From assembly GCA_038380435.1 (NCBI GenBank), contig JAWZYU010000013.1:66854446-66918445 (forward strand): a stretch of 64,000 nucleotides of DNA, given 5' to 3'. Within the stretch, counting starts at the first letter, position 1. Each line of letters opens with the position of its first letter. Both the position numbers and the translations under genes were made by a program. Below are positions 20,796 through 31,889 of the stretch, one piece after another. A model generated the notes under the pieces. That model saw only the letters and a program-made list of their open reading frames with translations, ran no database searches and was not told the origin of the DNA. The stretch comes from Ryuthela nishihirai (lineage: Eukaryota; Arthropoda; Arachnida; Araneae; Heptathelidae).

Positions 20796-21275
20796 GTACG
20801 GAGGAGCCAAACCCTGTTGCACGTTAAAGAACATGCTGGATGGTTTTAATGGGAGGCTACCATATGTTTCCCAACAGTTGTTGCAGAGAGTCCCCTCTCC
20901 CCAACTTTCTCTGAGCCCTCGGGGTCCTTGTGACCTGGTCATATAGCCAATTGTGTGCAGAAAAATGCCTCTTAGAGGTGAAAGAACGCAATGAGCTAAT
21001 GGCCAGGTCACAAGGCCCCCAAGAGCTAGGGGAAGAGACCCACTAGGCAGTTACTTCCAGCGCATTCTTTAACGTGCTCTCCAAAACGCGGGACCACAGC
21101 TTAACCTCCCATGGGACGGATTGCGATCTTTCCCAGACAATCAGTGTCCCCTACTGACCGAGGGCGGGTGGGGAGTTTTGCGTTGATAAATCTTAGCGTT
21201 AGAAAATGTGGGACTCGAACCTGAGAACTGCAGGTTACGAGCCAGATGCGCTATTGAATGAGGCAACCTCAACCA
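20795..21275. mobile_element. Two SINE family A fragments, tail to tail
   Basis: A plus 3' half (20,795-20,993, ending GAGGTGAAAGAACGCAA) abuts a minus diverged copy (20,994-21,275) whose head reads GACTCGAACCTGAGAAC. Confidence 0.65.
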
Positions 21276-21282
21276 TAAAGTA

Positions 21283-21470
21283 CAGTCGCTTAAAAAATAT
21301 TCGAACACTATGGTTGATTACAGAATTCAGAAAAATATCTGGCAGCGATTTTTTTAGAAATTAGTGATCTGGCAATCTTCGTGTATTGTACACTAATTTC
21401 TAAAAAAATCGTTGCCAGATATTTTTTCTGAATTCTGTAATCAACCATAGTGTTCGGTTATTTTTTTGAG
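21283..21470. mobile_element. Palindromic MITE, 3' end clipped
   Basis: TA target on the left only; ends at TATTTTTTTGAGC without the final CGACTG. Confidence 0.8.
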
Positions 21471-21725
21471 CCCAAATGTCTGACAGGAACTTGTCACAGG
21501 GGGGGAAGGTGCTATACCCCCCCCCCTTCAAAATGCTAGTAATGGTAATAAAGACAAAAAATTATGTTTATATTTCATGGGTTTTTTCAAGAAATGTTTT
21601 AAAGACTTGTAAAACGGAGGGAGAAATGTCATGTTTCATTAAACATCTAGTCTCTCCCTTACACTTTTCCAGCTCGATTGTGTTTACCCCCCCCCCCCCC
21701 CCGCCCTCGATTTGTTTTTTGGTGT

Positions 21726-21893
21726 AGATCTCGGCCTGGCTTGTCAGTATAATACGCCGCAGAGAAGATCTGTGAGGAAGGAGGTCATGCCTTACCCGGG
21801 ACTCGAACCCAGGTCCATTTGATCAAGAGCGTTAACCACTCGGCCATGTTAATGTTAGTTTGATCAAGAGCGTTAACCACTCGGCCATGTTAG
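21726..21893 (-). mobile_element. SINE family B with duplicated tRNA head
   Basis: The head segment AGAGCGTTAACCACTCGGCC occurs twice in tandem (about 21,825 and 21,868), a local duplication of the 5' end. Confidence 0.65.
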
Positions 21894-21977
21894 GAGAAGT
21901 GCTGTAATTTATAAACGTAAGTTTTTGAGATCTAAAGGCCAAGAAATGCACAGACGCAATAAATCTAAAACAAAAAT

Positions 21978-21983
21978 TTTATT
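21978..21983 (-). promoter_or_regulatory. Polyadenylation signal AATAAA
   Basis: Minus-strand AATAAA about 30 bases downstream of the TGA at 22,013, supporting that exon as the 3' end of a gene. Confidence 0.5.
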
Positions 21984-22012
21984 TCAATAAATAAATTGGA
22001 GACAAAAATCGG

Positions 22013-22293
22013 TCACATGACGAGGAAAATGATGCTGAGGAGAATCAAAACTCTCCGCGACATCCTAACCTCCGAAGAAGATGAGTTGTAATCTTCGTCT
22101 TCCTTGAAGAAATCTCCCAGATCACTGTCTTTGTCATCCTCCTCACTCCCCGCTCCTTCTTCTTCCGCTGATGAAGAGGATGATTCATCTGATTCCTTTC
22201 CACTTCCTCCTTTACCAGAGATTCTCGCCTTCACACTTCCTCCAGCAGGCTCAGCTGATAACGGATTCTTTCTCAAGTTCCAATAAGACAATG
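22013..22293 (-). CDS. Last exon: acidic serine-rich protein with hydrophobic C-terminus
   Basis: Minus-strand exon with acceptor GTATTCAG just above 22,293 and stop TGA at 22,013-22,015. Two leading bases complete a codon with the single base left by the exon at 25,025. It reads LSYWNLRKNP, a G/K-rich stretch, then a long serine plus Glu/Asp tract (SDESSSSSAEEE...EEDDKDSDLGD) and ends RRVLILLSIIFLVM. A hydrophobic terminus right after a polar region is what GPI-anchor signals and tail anchors look like; which one is not decidable here. An AATAAA lies 30 bases past the stop. Protein family not recognised. Confidence 0.55.
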
Positions 22294-22469
22294 CTGAATA
22301 CGAAAGAGAAGCCTTTAAATAAAATTCATTTCATTCTCACACAACCGACAAACACTTTCGAAATACCTAACCAGAAACATTTTTTTTTTAAACCAGGGCC
22401 ACCTACTTTGCACCGGGCCCGGACAGCCAGGCACCTTCCCAGGATTTAGTTTCGTAGAGAGTCCAAGAA

Positions 22470-22800
22470 TTTACTTTAAAAGGGGTGGGAGGTAGTGGAG
22501 GTTCCGATAATTTAGCTTCTGGGGTGGTCCGAGAATTCAGCTTAAGGGTGGGGAGAGGTCCCAAGAAGTTAGTTTCGGGGGTGGGAGAGGGGAGATCGAT
22601 AATTTCGTTTCAGTGTGGTCCGAGATTTTATTTTAGGGGAAGGTTCCAGAATTTAGAGGGGAGTTCAAAGAAGTTTCTTAAGGGTGGGAGGGTCTGAGAA
22701 TTTAGTTTAGGGGAGGGGGAGGTCCAAGATTTTGGTTTAGAGGGAGGTTTCAAGAAGTTAGTTTTGTGGGTTGGTCCGAGAATTTATTTGGGGAAAGTTC
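22470..22800 (+). repeat. Degenerate G-rich repeats
   Basis: Loose 40-50-bp units around GGTCCGAGAATTTAGTTTAGGGG. The sequence complement of the C-rich repeats that follow. Confidence 0.6.
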
Positions 22801-22859
22801 CGACAAGTTTCTGAACATGGCGCTCTATTAACTGAACAACCAACTGAGTTTCCGGGAAA

Positions 22860-23075
22860 TTAGTTTCTCTCCCCCCACTCCCCTCACGAAACTATCTTTT
22901 CGGAACCTCTCCCTCCACTGCACTAAATTGTCGGAATCTTCCATCCCCCACTGGACTAAATTCTCGGAACCTTTCATCCCCCACTGAACTAAATTCTCTG
23001 AATCTTCCATCCCCCACTGAACTAAATTCTCGGAACCTTCCCTCCCCCGCTGAACTAAATTCTTGGAACGTCCTC
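22860..23075 (-). repeat. C-rich 33-bp tandem repeats
   Basis: Five units of CACTGAACTAAATTCTCGG plus AACCTTCCATCCCC; reverse complement in kind to the block at 22,470-22,800. Related C-rich sequence returns at 23,845-23,995. Confidence 0.7.
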
Positions 23076-23993
23076 CTCCTCCTCCCCAAGAGCGAATCAG
23101 AGGTTTGAGAATTGAGAAGAATATAGCTTAAGTAGGATTTTCCAATTACTAAAATATTCTACTGCTAGGAAAGTTTAAGATGATATTCTATACGGAATTA
23201 AATCTTATAAATTTTCTTTTAAATCCATTTTTAGTGTCGATCATATACTATGGCCGAAATAACATGGCCATACACAATGGGTAAAATATAATTATACAAA
23301 GAACTGTTCTGGATTTCAAAGCAGGCAGACAAGTTTGAGATTTAGTATAAGACCACAGGATTTGAGGGGGGGATCCTTTGCATCCTCCCACCGTATACTT
23401 CCTTGTGGCCACCGTTGAACAAAAGAAGGAAAAATAGCAGGGTTATTAATATTCAAAAAGATTAAAGGATTAATATTTATTAAGTTTAACTGTAAAATAT
23501 TTTTAAAACAAAATATTTTATTTATTATTTTATTTAGGATATTTATGAATATTTAAAATTAATCTAATTTTATTTAAATGAATAGCTGTTAGTGAATTTA
23601 AAGGGACATAACTTTAATTAAAACACTTATTTTTTAATAATTAATTTTTCTGCATTTACAGTGATCGAAACCGGTATGATACAGGTGGCGCTACCTAAAC
23701 TGATTTCGAAGTGTGGAATGAAAATTCCTAAAAGATATCGAAAAAAAGAGTTAGTTACTTCTGGTAACATATATAACTATGTGTTACCAGAAGTAAGTTT
23801 GGAAATTCGTAATTTTGGTTCAAGAAAGTTTGGAAGTTACTTTCACACCGAAACTAAATTATCGGACTCCTCCCATCCCCAAACTAACTTCTTGAAACAT
23901 CCCTCTGAACCAAATTCTTCGATCCCCCCCTCCCTAAACTTCTTGGAACTTCCCCTAAACTCCCCCCCCCCCTCCAGAAACTTCTTGGAACTT

Positions 23994-24045
23994 CCCATTT
24001 ATTTCAACTGACACATATAACTATGTGTCAGTTTAAATAAATGGG
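23994..24045. repeat. Near-perfect hairpin, 24-bp arms
   Basis: CCCATTTATTTCAACTGACA and four more bases pair with the downstream arm with one mismatch; loop TAAC. A second hairpin, 23,759-23,796 (arms ACTTCTGGTAACA), shares the core ACATATATAACTATGTG. Confidence 0.75.
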
Positions 24046-24095
24046 TTAAAAAGCAGTTTATATACAAAAAAGTTTTTTTTTTATTTAACCTTTAA

Positions 24096-24354
24096 TTTTT
24101 CTTTCCGGAGAGAACATCCCTCCCTTGGCTACATGCCTGATACATCCTGACCTTTAGCATACAATAAAAACACTTCTAAGCTTTTTTCTTTCCGGAGAGA
24201 ACATCCCTCCTTTGGCTACATGCCTGACACATCCTGACCTTTAGCATACAATAAAAACACTTCTAAGCTTTTTTCTTTCCGGAGAGAACATCCCTCCCTT
24301 GGCTAGATGCCTGACACATCCTGACCTTTAGCATACAATAAAAACACTTCTAAG
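24096..24354 (+). repeat. 87-bp tandem repeat, three units
   Basis: Units start at 24,101, 24,188 and 24,275 with CTTTCCGGAGAGAACATCCC; nearly identical, so recent. Confidence 0.9.
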
Positions 24355-24359
24355 TTATG

Positions 24360-24845
24360 TGAATGAAATACTCAGTATGTAGCGTGCTAGGCTCGTAATC
24401 TGCAGTTCCCAGGTTTGAATTCCGCCTGAGCCAGTATTAGGATTTATCTCCGCAAAACTCCCAGCCCTTGGTCAGTAGAGGACACCGATAAGGTTTGGAA
24501 AGGCTGCCGTCCGTCGGATGGGACGTTAAGACGTGGCTCTGTGTGCGATAGAGGCATACCCTATGCATGTTATAGAACACGCTGGATGGCCTTGAGAGAG
24601 GACTACCATTTGTCTCCCAATAGCTGTCCAGTGGGTCCTCTCCCCTCAATCTGTGAGCATTTGGGGTCCTTGTGACCTGGCCATTGTCTGCCAAAAGTGC
24701 CGCTCAGAGATAAAAGAATCCAACCCATCCGCCTTTCCTACCCCATCGGAGTCCCCTCCTGACTGAGGGCAAGTTGGGGGGCTTAACGGAGATAAATATC
24801 AACCTGGCAACTGAAACCTGGCGCGCTACCGACTCACCTCCCTCC
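24360..24845. mobile_element. SINE family A, diverged, plus a 5' fragment
   Basis: Plus copy 24,360-24,728 (head CTCAGTATGTAGCGTGC, tail AGATAAAAGAATCCAAC) followed by a minus 5' half to about 24,845 with much reduced head. Confidence 0.65.
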
Positions 24846-25024
24846 ATATCACTGAAGTATTACGATACTTTTGGCAACATTGTCACAATGAAATAGGACA
24901 AAACGAACCAATGAACTGGACTTTTGGCAATCCTGTTGTGTTTCATATACATGAAATAATCGATCTTTTTTTATGTTGCCAATGATCTATGAGAATACAG
25001 GAAATGGAAATAGTTTTATGATAC

Positions 25025-25132
25025 CTTTGGCATAGGCGGAGACCTTGGCTCCTTCGCCATGCACGTCTCTCCATCCCTCTGGCGGAGGAACGTAATGATC
25101 CTGCATGCCATCATCATACCAGAAACTGTCAC
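25025..25132 (-). CDS. Internal exon of the acidic-tail protein gene
   Basis: A 108-base minus-strand exon with a long pyrimidine tract ending TTGCAG and a GTATCA donor. The coding phase is chosen because it fits the next exon (one base left over, two bases supplied) and gives a well-formed peptide: DSFWYDDGMQDHYVPPPEGW, then RDVHGEGAKVSAYAK. Another frame is open here too but ends in a stop six codons into the 22,293 exon. Aromatic and proline-rich content looks like a conserved extracellular or cytoplasmic segment; not recognised. Confidence 0.55.
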
Positions 25133-25276
25133 CTGCAATTCAACAGATGCAGAAAGAGCGTTAGATGAAGATGAGGCGAAGAAAAGATGAACTTTACAGG
25201 TCTCATTTAGGGGTTTAAGGAAGGAGGTAGAAACACTGACGAATGCAGACAGTAGTGTGATCCATCCGGTTCTTAC

Positions 25277-25316
25277 CAGTTCCCTGGAATACGTTGTCAA
25301 TATAACGATAGGAATG
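25277..25316 (-). CDS. Possible upstream exon of the acidic-tail protein gene
   Basis: Minus-strand segment ending at a GTAAGA donor; the final G joins the GT of the exon at 25,132 to make glycine. In this frame it reads HSYRYIDNVFQGT. The donor and phase are good, but the acceptor (GATGAAAG) has no pyrimidine tract, and an in-frame stop lies just upstream, so the 5' boundary is uncertain. The intron to the next exon is 144 bases. Confidence 0.35.
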
Positions 25317-25479
25317 CTTTCATCCGAATCACCTTTTTTAGTGTTGGTAATAACGGAGGAATCGCAGCACTTCTATTAATATACGTGCATTCTTTTCATT
25401 GTTAATGTTTGCAATTCATACTGTCATTTGCTGGAACTGTATCCCGCAGATAGCACTATGCTAGTGAGAGAAATGCGAC

Positions 25480-26185
25480 TCTGTTGATAACACTGATCCC
25501 ACTGATAACACTACGACCCTGCTAATAACAATATCAACCTGTTGATACCACTCTGCTTTTAAAGCACCATGTCCCCATTCAGAGCACTTTATCATCACTG
25601 AGAACACTGTGTCCCCCGTTGATACCGCTCTGTCACAGTGGATAAATGTGATGTCCCTATTGATAATCAATTTCCCCATTGATAACCCAATATCCCTCGT
25701 TGATAATCCTATATCCAAGCTGATACTCCTATGTCTCATATCGATAATCCTATTTCCCCATTGATAATCTTATGCCCCAGTTAATAATCCTATATTTCAC
25801 GTTAATAATCGTATATCACTATTAAAAATCCTATGTCCCCGTTGATAATCCTATGTCCCCGAATCCTATTCCCTGGTTAATAGCCCTTTGCCCCATTGAC
25901 AGTCCTATACATGTCCCCATTGATAATCTTATGCCCCAGTTAAAAATCCTGTTTCCCGTTAATAATCCTATGTCCCTATTGATATGTCCCTATTCCTGTT
26001 TAAAATTTTATGTCACCATTGTTAATTCTACGTCGTCGTTGATAATCCTATGCCCTTGTTGATAATTCTACGCCCCCGTTGATATTCCCACGTTCCCGTT
26101 TATAAGCTCATGTCCTCTTTGATAATTCCACATCCTCGTTGATAACCTGTATAAATTGTTGATAATCCCAATTCAGGTCTATCAG
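25480..26185 (+). repeat. Degenerate minisatellite, about 18-22 bp
   Basis: Loose repeats of GTTGATAATCCTATGTCCCC. Diverged, no coding frame worth keeping. Confidence 0.75.
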
Positions 26186-26189
26186 TGCT

Positions 26190-26995
26190 AGAGAGCTAAA
26201 AATTGGCTCCTGGGAGAATTTTGGGTCGTAGATACCGAAAATGTTGAATATTGGTTGCGACGGGTCCTTCGAGGTCAAAGGTCAAATATACCTCTACTGG
26301 TGCTAAGAAGTTAGAAATCGGTACCTGGGGTTATTTTGAGTCGTAGATCTCAGAAATTATGTCAAATTATGGATGCGATGGGTCCTTCGAGTTCAAAGGT
26401 CAAATATAAATCTACTGGTGCTAAGAAGTTAGAAATCGGTACCTGGGGGATTTTGAGTTGTAGATCTCAGAAATTATGTCAAATTATGGATGCGATGGGT
26501 CCTTCGAGATCAAAGGTCAAATATAAATCTACTGGTGCTAAGAAGTTAGAAATCTGTACCTGGGGGTATTTTGAGTTGTAGATCTCAGAAATTATGTCAA
26601 ATTATGGATGCGATGGGTCCTTCGAGGTCAAAGGTCAAATATAAATCTACTGGTGCTAAGAAGTTAGAAATCGGTACCTGGGGATATTTTGAGTCGTAGA
26701 TCTCAGAAATTATGTCAAATTATGGATGCGATGGGTTCTTCGAGGTCAAATGTACCTCTACTGGTGCTAAGAAGTTAGAAATCGGTACCTGGGGGTATTT
26801 TGAGTCGTAGATCGTAGAAAATATGTCAAATTATGGATGCGATGGGTCCTTCGAGGTCAAAGGTCAAATATAGGACTATTGGTGCTAAGAAGTTAGAAAT
26901 CGGTACCTGGGGGTATTTTGAGTTGTAGATCTTAAAAATGTTGCCAAATTATGGATGCGATAGGTCCTTCAGGGTCAAGGTCAAATACCGATATG
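26190..26995 (+). repeat. 117-118-bp array carrying DR1 nuclear-receptor motifs
   Basis: About seven units beginning CTACTGGTGCTAAGAAGTTAG. Each unit had one AGGTCAAAGGTCA, the consensus direct repeat with one-base spacing bound by RXR/USP and HNF4-type receptors. Perfect at 26,272-26,284, 26,625-26,637 and 26,854-26,866; one-base variants at 26,390 and 26,507. Diverged relatives lie at 40,380-40,810 and 48,540-48,705. Confidence 0.85.
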
Positions 26996-27223
26996 TCGTC
27001 GGTGGACATCTAAAAATTGACGACTAGATCTATTTCAGGCAGCAGAACTCCGAATCAAGAGAGATTATCGAATCCACTGAAGCAATCAAGGTCAAACAGG
27101 GGCCAGAACGATGGGATGCCAAAACCACCGTTTGATTTTTATTATTCTCAGAGATTCGCATACGCATTCCTAAAATAAAAATTGCTTGGTTACCCCTAAA
27201 ATTACCAGAAAAAAAAATAATAT

Positions 27224-27422
27224 AATAATAAATAATCTTTCAAGCATCTGCTTGCCACAGAGATCTTACAGGAGACTGTCAGTTTATACGCCATAGCAGG
27301 TCTGTGTGGATGGCGGGACCGCAGCGGAAAAAGCAACATAATCATCCATGCCTTACATACGACTCGAACCAAGATCCCTTTGATCAGTAGTCAAGCATGG
27401 TAACCATTCGACCACGAGACAG
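27224..27422 (-). mobile_element. SINE family B, minus copy
   Basis: Nearly complete, diverged copy ending CGACCACGAGACAG. Confidence 0.7.
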
Positions 27423-27429
27423 TTAACTG

Positions 27430-28140
27430 CCAAAAGCCTTGTATAATTGCTAAATTATACAAGGTTCCGCACACCCTAATAAGTCCGCTTATTTGAGCTG
27501 TTTATGAACTGACTGGAAACGAGAAAAATAATGCAGATCGCTTCTGGCGAATGTGCGATCCTCGTTCTCAAAAAGAATGAATTCTTTTTTAATTTTCTAA
27601 CTTTGAACAATTCGAACCAAAAGATTAATGAGAACAAGGAAATAATATATTTTATTAGCACCTATAAAACATGAAATTTTTTACTTAACACTAAAAACCA
27701 AATGGATGAGGTTTTCGATGTAAGGGATGAATTCGTTGTTTTCTCTGTAGATCTCATGTTTCCCACCATTCCATCGCCAAAAAATCTAAATTAGTAGCAT
27801 AAAGAGATCATTTTGAAACATTCGTTCAAAGTGTTGGTATTTTTCGAAGATTTTCACCGTTAGAGGGCACAATTCAAGCTATTGGAAGATTCTGAGGATG
27901 TGAATCACAATATTTGGTCAATACCAATCCTACCCAGAAAGAAATTTTAATTTATCTCTAAAAGCAAAAGATTCGCAGGCTGACAGACGAAGTGGAACGC
28001 AAAAAGCTCATTTTTTTTAGCCAACAATGAGCAGGAGACACAAGAGACCTTCCTGTTACTAAGCCATGACAATTGATGCACAAGAGGTACGTACTCAAGA
28101 CTTTCGTGCCATATAACGATGCGCTACATTTGCAGTGAAG
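27430..28140. other. Unique stretch downstream of the EGF-like exon
   Basis: Would hold the 3' UTR of the 28,144 exon. No AATAAA is seen on the minus strand close to the stop; no repeat recognised. Confidence 0.4.
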
Positions 28141-28143
28141 ATT

Positions 28144-28248
28144 CTAGTAGCAGCTTTTGCAGCTGTTCAAATAGCAGTACATGAGCCAGCACTTGCCACT
28201 GTATTGCTCGCATCTGTCTCCGGTATATGACGCCACACAGGAACACTT
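28144..28248 (-). CDS. Terminal exon with EGF-like, cysteine-rich C-terminus
   Basis: Minus strand: an extended pyrimidine tract ending CCTGTACAG is followed by 34 codons and TAG. The start, KCSCVASYTGDRCEQY, has the C-x-C-x5-G-x2-C spacing of the last half of an EGF domain (C-x-C...Y-T-G-x-x-C), which is established family knowledge. A second cysteine cluster follows (KCWLMYC...SCKSCY at the very end). Seven cysteines in this exon mean a partner cysteine must lie upstream. No upstream exon was identified in the 28.3-49 kb repeats, and no AATAAA is visible close by. It may belong to the same secreted class as the gene at 1.2-13 kb or be unrelated. Confidence 0.55.
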   Translation of the reverse strand, partial: KCSCVASYTGDRCEQYSGKCWLMYCYLNSCKSCY

Positions 28249-28354
28249 CTGTACAGGAAAAAAAACAAAACAGATTATCTACTCAGCAATTGCTGTAAAA
28301 AAAGAAATACAGAAAAGAAATGAAGGTGATATGTTTGGTAAAATCTGCATGTCT

Positions 28355-28605
28355 GTGACAGGTGCTATTTTGCACACAATGTGGTAAAAGGGGCTTAGAG
28401 AAGGTTGGGGAAGGGGACCCATTGGAACAGCTGTTGGGAAAAAGATGGTAGCCTCGCGTCAAGGCCATCCAGCGTGTTCTTTAATGTGCACAGGGTATGA
28501 CTCTTCCGCACATGGGACCACGGCTTAACATTCCATCCGACTCGAACCTGGGGACTGCAGATTACGAGCCTGGCGCGCTACCAACTGAACCACTCCCGCC
28601 CGAGG
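28355..28605 (-). mobile_element. SINE family A with internal deletion
   Basis: 3' module and head are present, but most of the body is missing (TCCATCCGACTCGAACCTGG joins them). It lies just upstream of the EGF-like exon on the same strand. Confidence 0.7.
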
Positions 28606-28752
28606 AGTCTGTCACCTTACATGCCATAGCAGAAAGTCTATGAGGATGGCAGAACACAGCAGAAAAACGACACATACATCCATGCATTATCCAGGGCTCG
28701 AAACCAGGTCCCGTTGATCAGTAGCCAAGCATGCAAACCATTCGGTAACAGA
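28598..28752 (-). mobile_element. SINE family B, truncated
   Basis: Lacks the 3' tail; the head is mutated (AACCATTCGGTAACAG). A family A head-body fragment follows at 28,757-28,835. Confidence 0.6.
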
Positions 28753-29172
28753 GATAAATCTCAATGTACAGGTGGGACTCGAACCTGGGACTTTCAGAGT
28801 ACAAGCCTGGTTCGCCACAGGCTGCTCCAACTCCACAAAAAGTAGAAAAGAATATACGTTTGGTAAAATCTTCTATACGGGAACGCCAAGGTACTACACC
28901 TTCCACATGCAAAGCAAGAAAAAATATTAAGGCTTGCTGAGAATAATATTGAAGGAAACAAAGTTTATACGTTCACTAAACCCATCCGTAGAGAAATCAT
29001 TGGAAGTCATATATGCTTCGTGCTTACAAACATTTAAGTGAAATTTTCTACGAAAAACTTATAATCTATGTAAAACTGCGGTAAAACACTGAAATATTGG
29101 TTCAATAACAGGAACATTATGTACACGTTTAATCAGGCCTTGGTCTAGAAAAAAAGCGAAGTCGGAGGGAAG

Positions 29173-29290
29173 ATTGGGTTAGATTGTTTTAGCTCTGAGC
29201 TACATTTTTTTTCGCACACAATGGGTTAACTGGCCGGGTCACAAGGACCCAGAGGGCAGAGAGGACGTTGGGTGAAGGGGTTCAATTAGA
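29173..29290 (-). mobile_element. SINE family A 3' fragment
   Basis: Minus-oriented 3' end reading TTGGGTTAGATTGTTTTAGCTCTGAG, broken off where the 128-bp array begins. Confidence 0.6.
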
Positions 29291-29294
29291 CCAG

Positions 29295-31860
29295 TAGTTC
29301 TCAAACTTCTATGCTTCACGTACCCCCTGGAAAGGTGTATGTAACTGATGTACCCCTTGAATAGATAGATAAAATTATAGTTATAGTATAACAATGGGAA
29401 TAAATTAAAACACATCTATCTGTGGTCCTCAACATTTTATGCTTCACGTACCCCGTGGAAATGTGTATGTAACTGATGTACCCCTTGTATAGATATATAA
29501 AACTATAGTTATATTATAACAATGGGAATAAAATAAAACATATATATCAGTGGTTCTCAACCTTTTATGCTTCACGTACCCCCTGGAAATGTGTATGTAC
29601 CTGGCGTACCCCTTGTATAGATAGATAAAACTATAGTTATATTATAACAATGGGAATAAAATAAAACATATATATCAGTAGTTCTCAACCTTCTATGCTT
29701 CACGTACCCCCTGGAAAGGTGTATGTAACTGGCGTACCCCTTGTATAGATAGATAAAATTATAGTTATAGTATAACAATAGGAATAAAATAAAACATATA
29801 TATCAGTGGTTCTCAACCTTTTATGCTTCACGTACCCCCTGGAAATGTGTATGTAACTGGCGTACCCCTTGTATAGATAGATAAAACTATAGTTATAGTA
29901 TAACAATGGGAATAAAATAAAACATATATATCAGTGGTTCTCAACCTTTTATGCTTCACGTATCCCCTGGAAATGTGTATGTAACTGGCGTACCCCTTGT
30001 ATAGATAGATAAAACTTTAGTTATAGTATAACAATGGGAATAAAATAAAACATATATATCAGTGGTTCTCAACCTTTTATGCTTCACGTATCCCCTGGAA
30101 ATGTGTATGTAACTGGCGTACCCCTTGTATAGATATATAAAACTATAGTTATATTATAACAATGGGAATAAAATAAAACATATATATCAGTGGTTCTCAA
30201 CCTTTTATGCTTCACGTACCCCCTGGAAATGTGTATGTACCTGGCGTACCCCTTGTATAGATAGATAAAACTATAGTTATATTATAACAATGGGAATAAA
30301 ATAAAACATATATATCAGTAGTTCTCAACCTTCTATGCTTCACGTACCCCCTGGAAAGGTGTATGTAACTGGCGTACCCCTTGTATAGATAGATAAAATT
30401 ATAGTTATAGTATAACAATAGGAATAAAATAAAACATATATATCAGTGGTTCTCAACCTTTTATGCTTCACGTACCCCCTGGAAATGTGTATGTAACTGG
30501 CGTACCCCTTGTATAGATAGATAAAACTATAGTTATAGTATAACAATGGGAATAAAATAAAACATATATATCAGTGGTTCTCAACCTTTTATGCTTCACG
30601 TACGCCCTGGAAATGTGTATGTAACTGGCGTACCCCTTGTATAGATAGATAAAACTATAGTTATAGGAATATAAATAAAATGGGGATAAAATATTTAGGG
30701 AATAATTAATTTTTAAATAATTAATAGGAGTTTTAATAATTAATTTTTATATTAATTAATGGGAGTTTTAAATATTAATGGGAATAAATTTTTTAAATGG
30801 GAATAAAACTATAGTTATAGGAATATAAATTATATGGGAATAAAATAAAACATATATATCAGTGGTTCTCAAACTTTTATGCTTCACGTACCCCCTGGAA
30901 AGGTGTATGTAACTGACGTACCCCTTGTATAGATGGATAAAATTATAGTTATAGTATAACAATGGGAATAAAATAAAACATATATATCAGTGGTTTTCAA
31001 CCTTTTATGCTTCACGTACCCCCTGGAAATGTGTGTGTAACTGACGTACCCCTTGTATAAATGGATAAAATTATAGTTATAGTATAACAATGGGAATAAA
31101 ATAAAACATACATATCAGTGGTTCTCAACCTTTTATGCTTCACGTACGCCCTGGAAATGTGTATGTAACTGGCGTACCCCTTGTATAGATAGATAAAACT
31201 ATAGTTATAGAAATATAAATAAAATGGGGATAAAATATTTAGGGAATAATTAATTTTTAAATAATTAATGGGAGTTTTAATAATTAATTTTTATATTAAT
31301 TAATGGGAGTTTTAAATATTAATGGGAATAAAATTTTTAAATGTTAATAAAACTATAGTTATAGGAATATAAATTATATGGGAATAAAATAGAACATATA
31401 TATCAGTGGTTCTCAACCTTTTATGCTTCACGTACCCCGTGGAAATATGTATGTAACTGGGTACCCCTTGTATAGATAGATAAAACCATAGTTATAGTAT
31501 AACAATGGGAATAAAATAAAACATATATATCAGTGGTTCTCAACCTTTTATGCTTCACGTACCCCGTGGAAATGTGTATGTAACTGGGTACCCCTTGTAT
31601 AGATAGATAAAACTATAGTTATAGTATAACAATGAGAATAAAATAAAACATATATATCAGTGGTTCTCAAACTTTTATGCTTCACGTACCCCGTGGAAAT
31701 GTGTATGTAACTGGCGTACCCCTTGTATAGATAGATAAAACCATAGTTATAGTATAACAATGGGAATAAAATAAAACATATATATCAGTGGTTCTCAACC
31801 TTTTATGCTTCACGTACCCCCTGGAAATGTGTATCTAACTGGCGTACCCCTTGTATAGAT
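29295..31860 (-). repeat. 128-bp array made from the end of a hAT-like MITE (first part)
   Basis: About 18 units of 128 bp, each containing the MITE terminus CAGTGGTTCTCAACC and GCGTACCCCTTGTATAGAT. A block of four units (29,535-30,046) recurs almost identically at 30,175-30,560, and an AT-rich expanded unit occurs at 30,661-30,850 and 31,200-31,390, so duplication went on in multi-unit steps. The spaced 68-codon frames are repeat shadows. The array resumes at 35,512 after a LINE. Confidence 0.9.
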
Positions 31861-31889
31861 CATCATCATCATCCTCAAGCAGCCATGGG

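Noticed and set aside
25025..25132. Alternative phase reading VTVSGMMMACRIITF
   Set aside because: Joined to the next exon it stops after six codons, while the chosen phase leads into a 92-codon open frame with a polyadenylation signal.
29572..31760. Series of 68-codon minus-strand frames
   Set aside because: Identical frames every 128 bp through a MITE-derived array; no start context, and they overlap one another.
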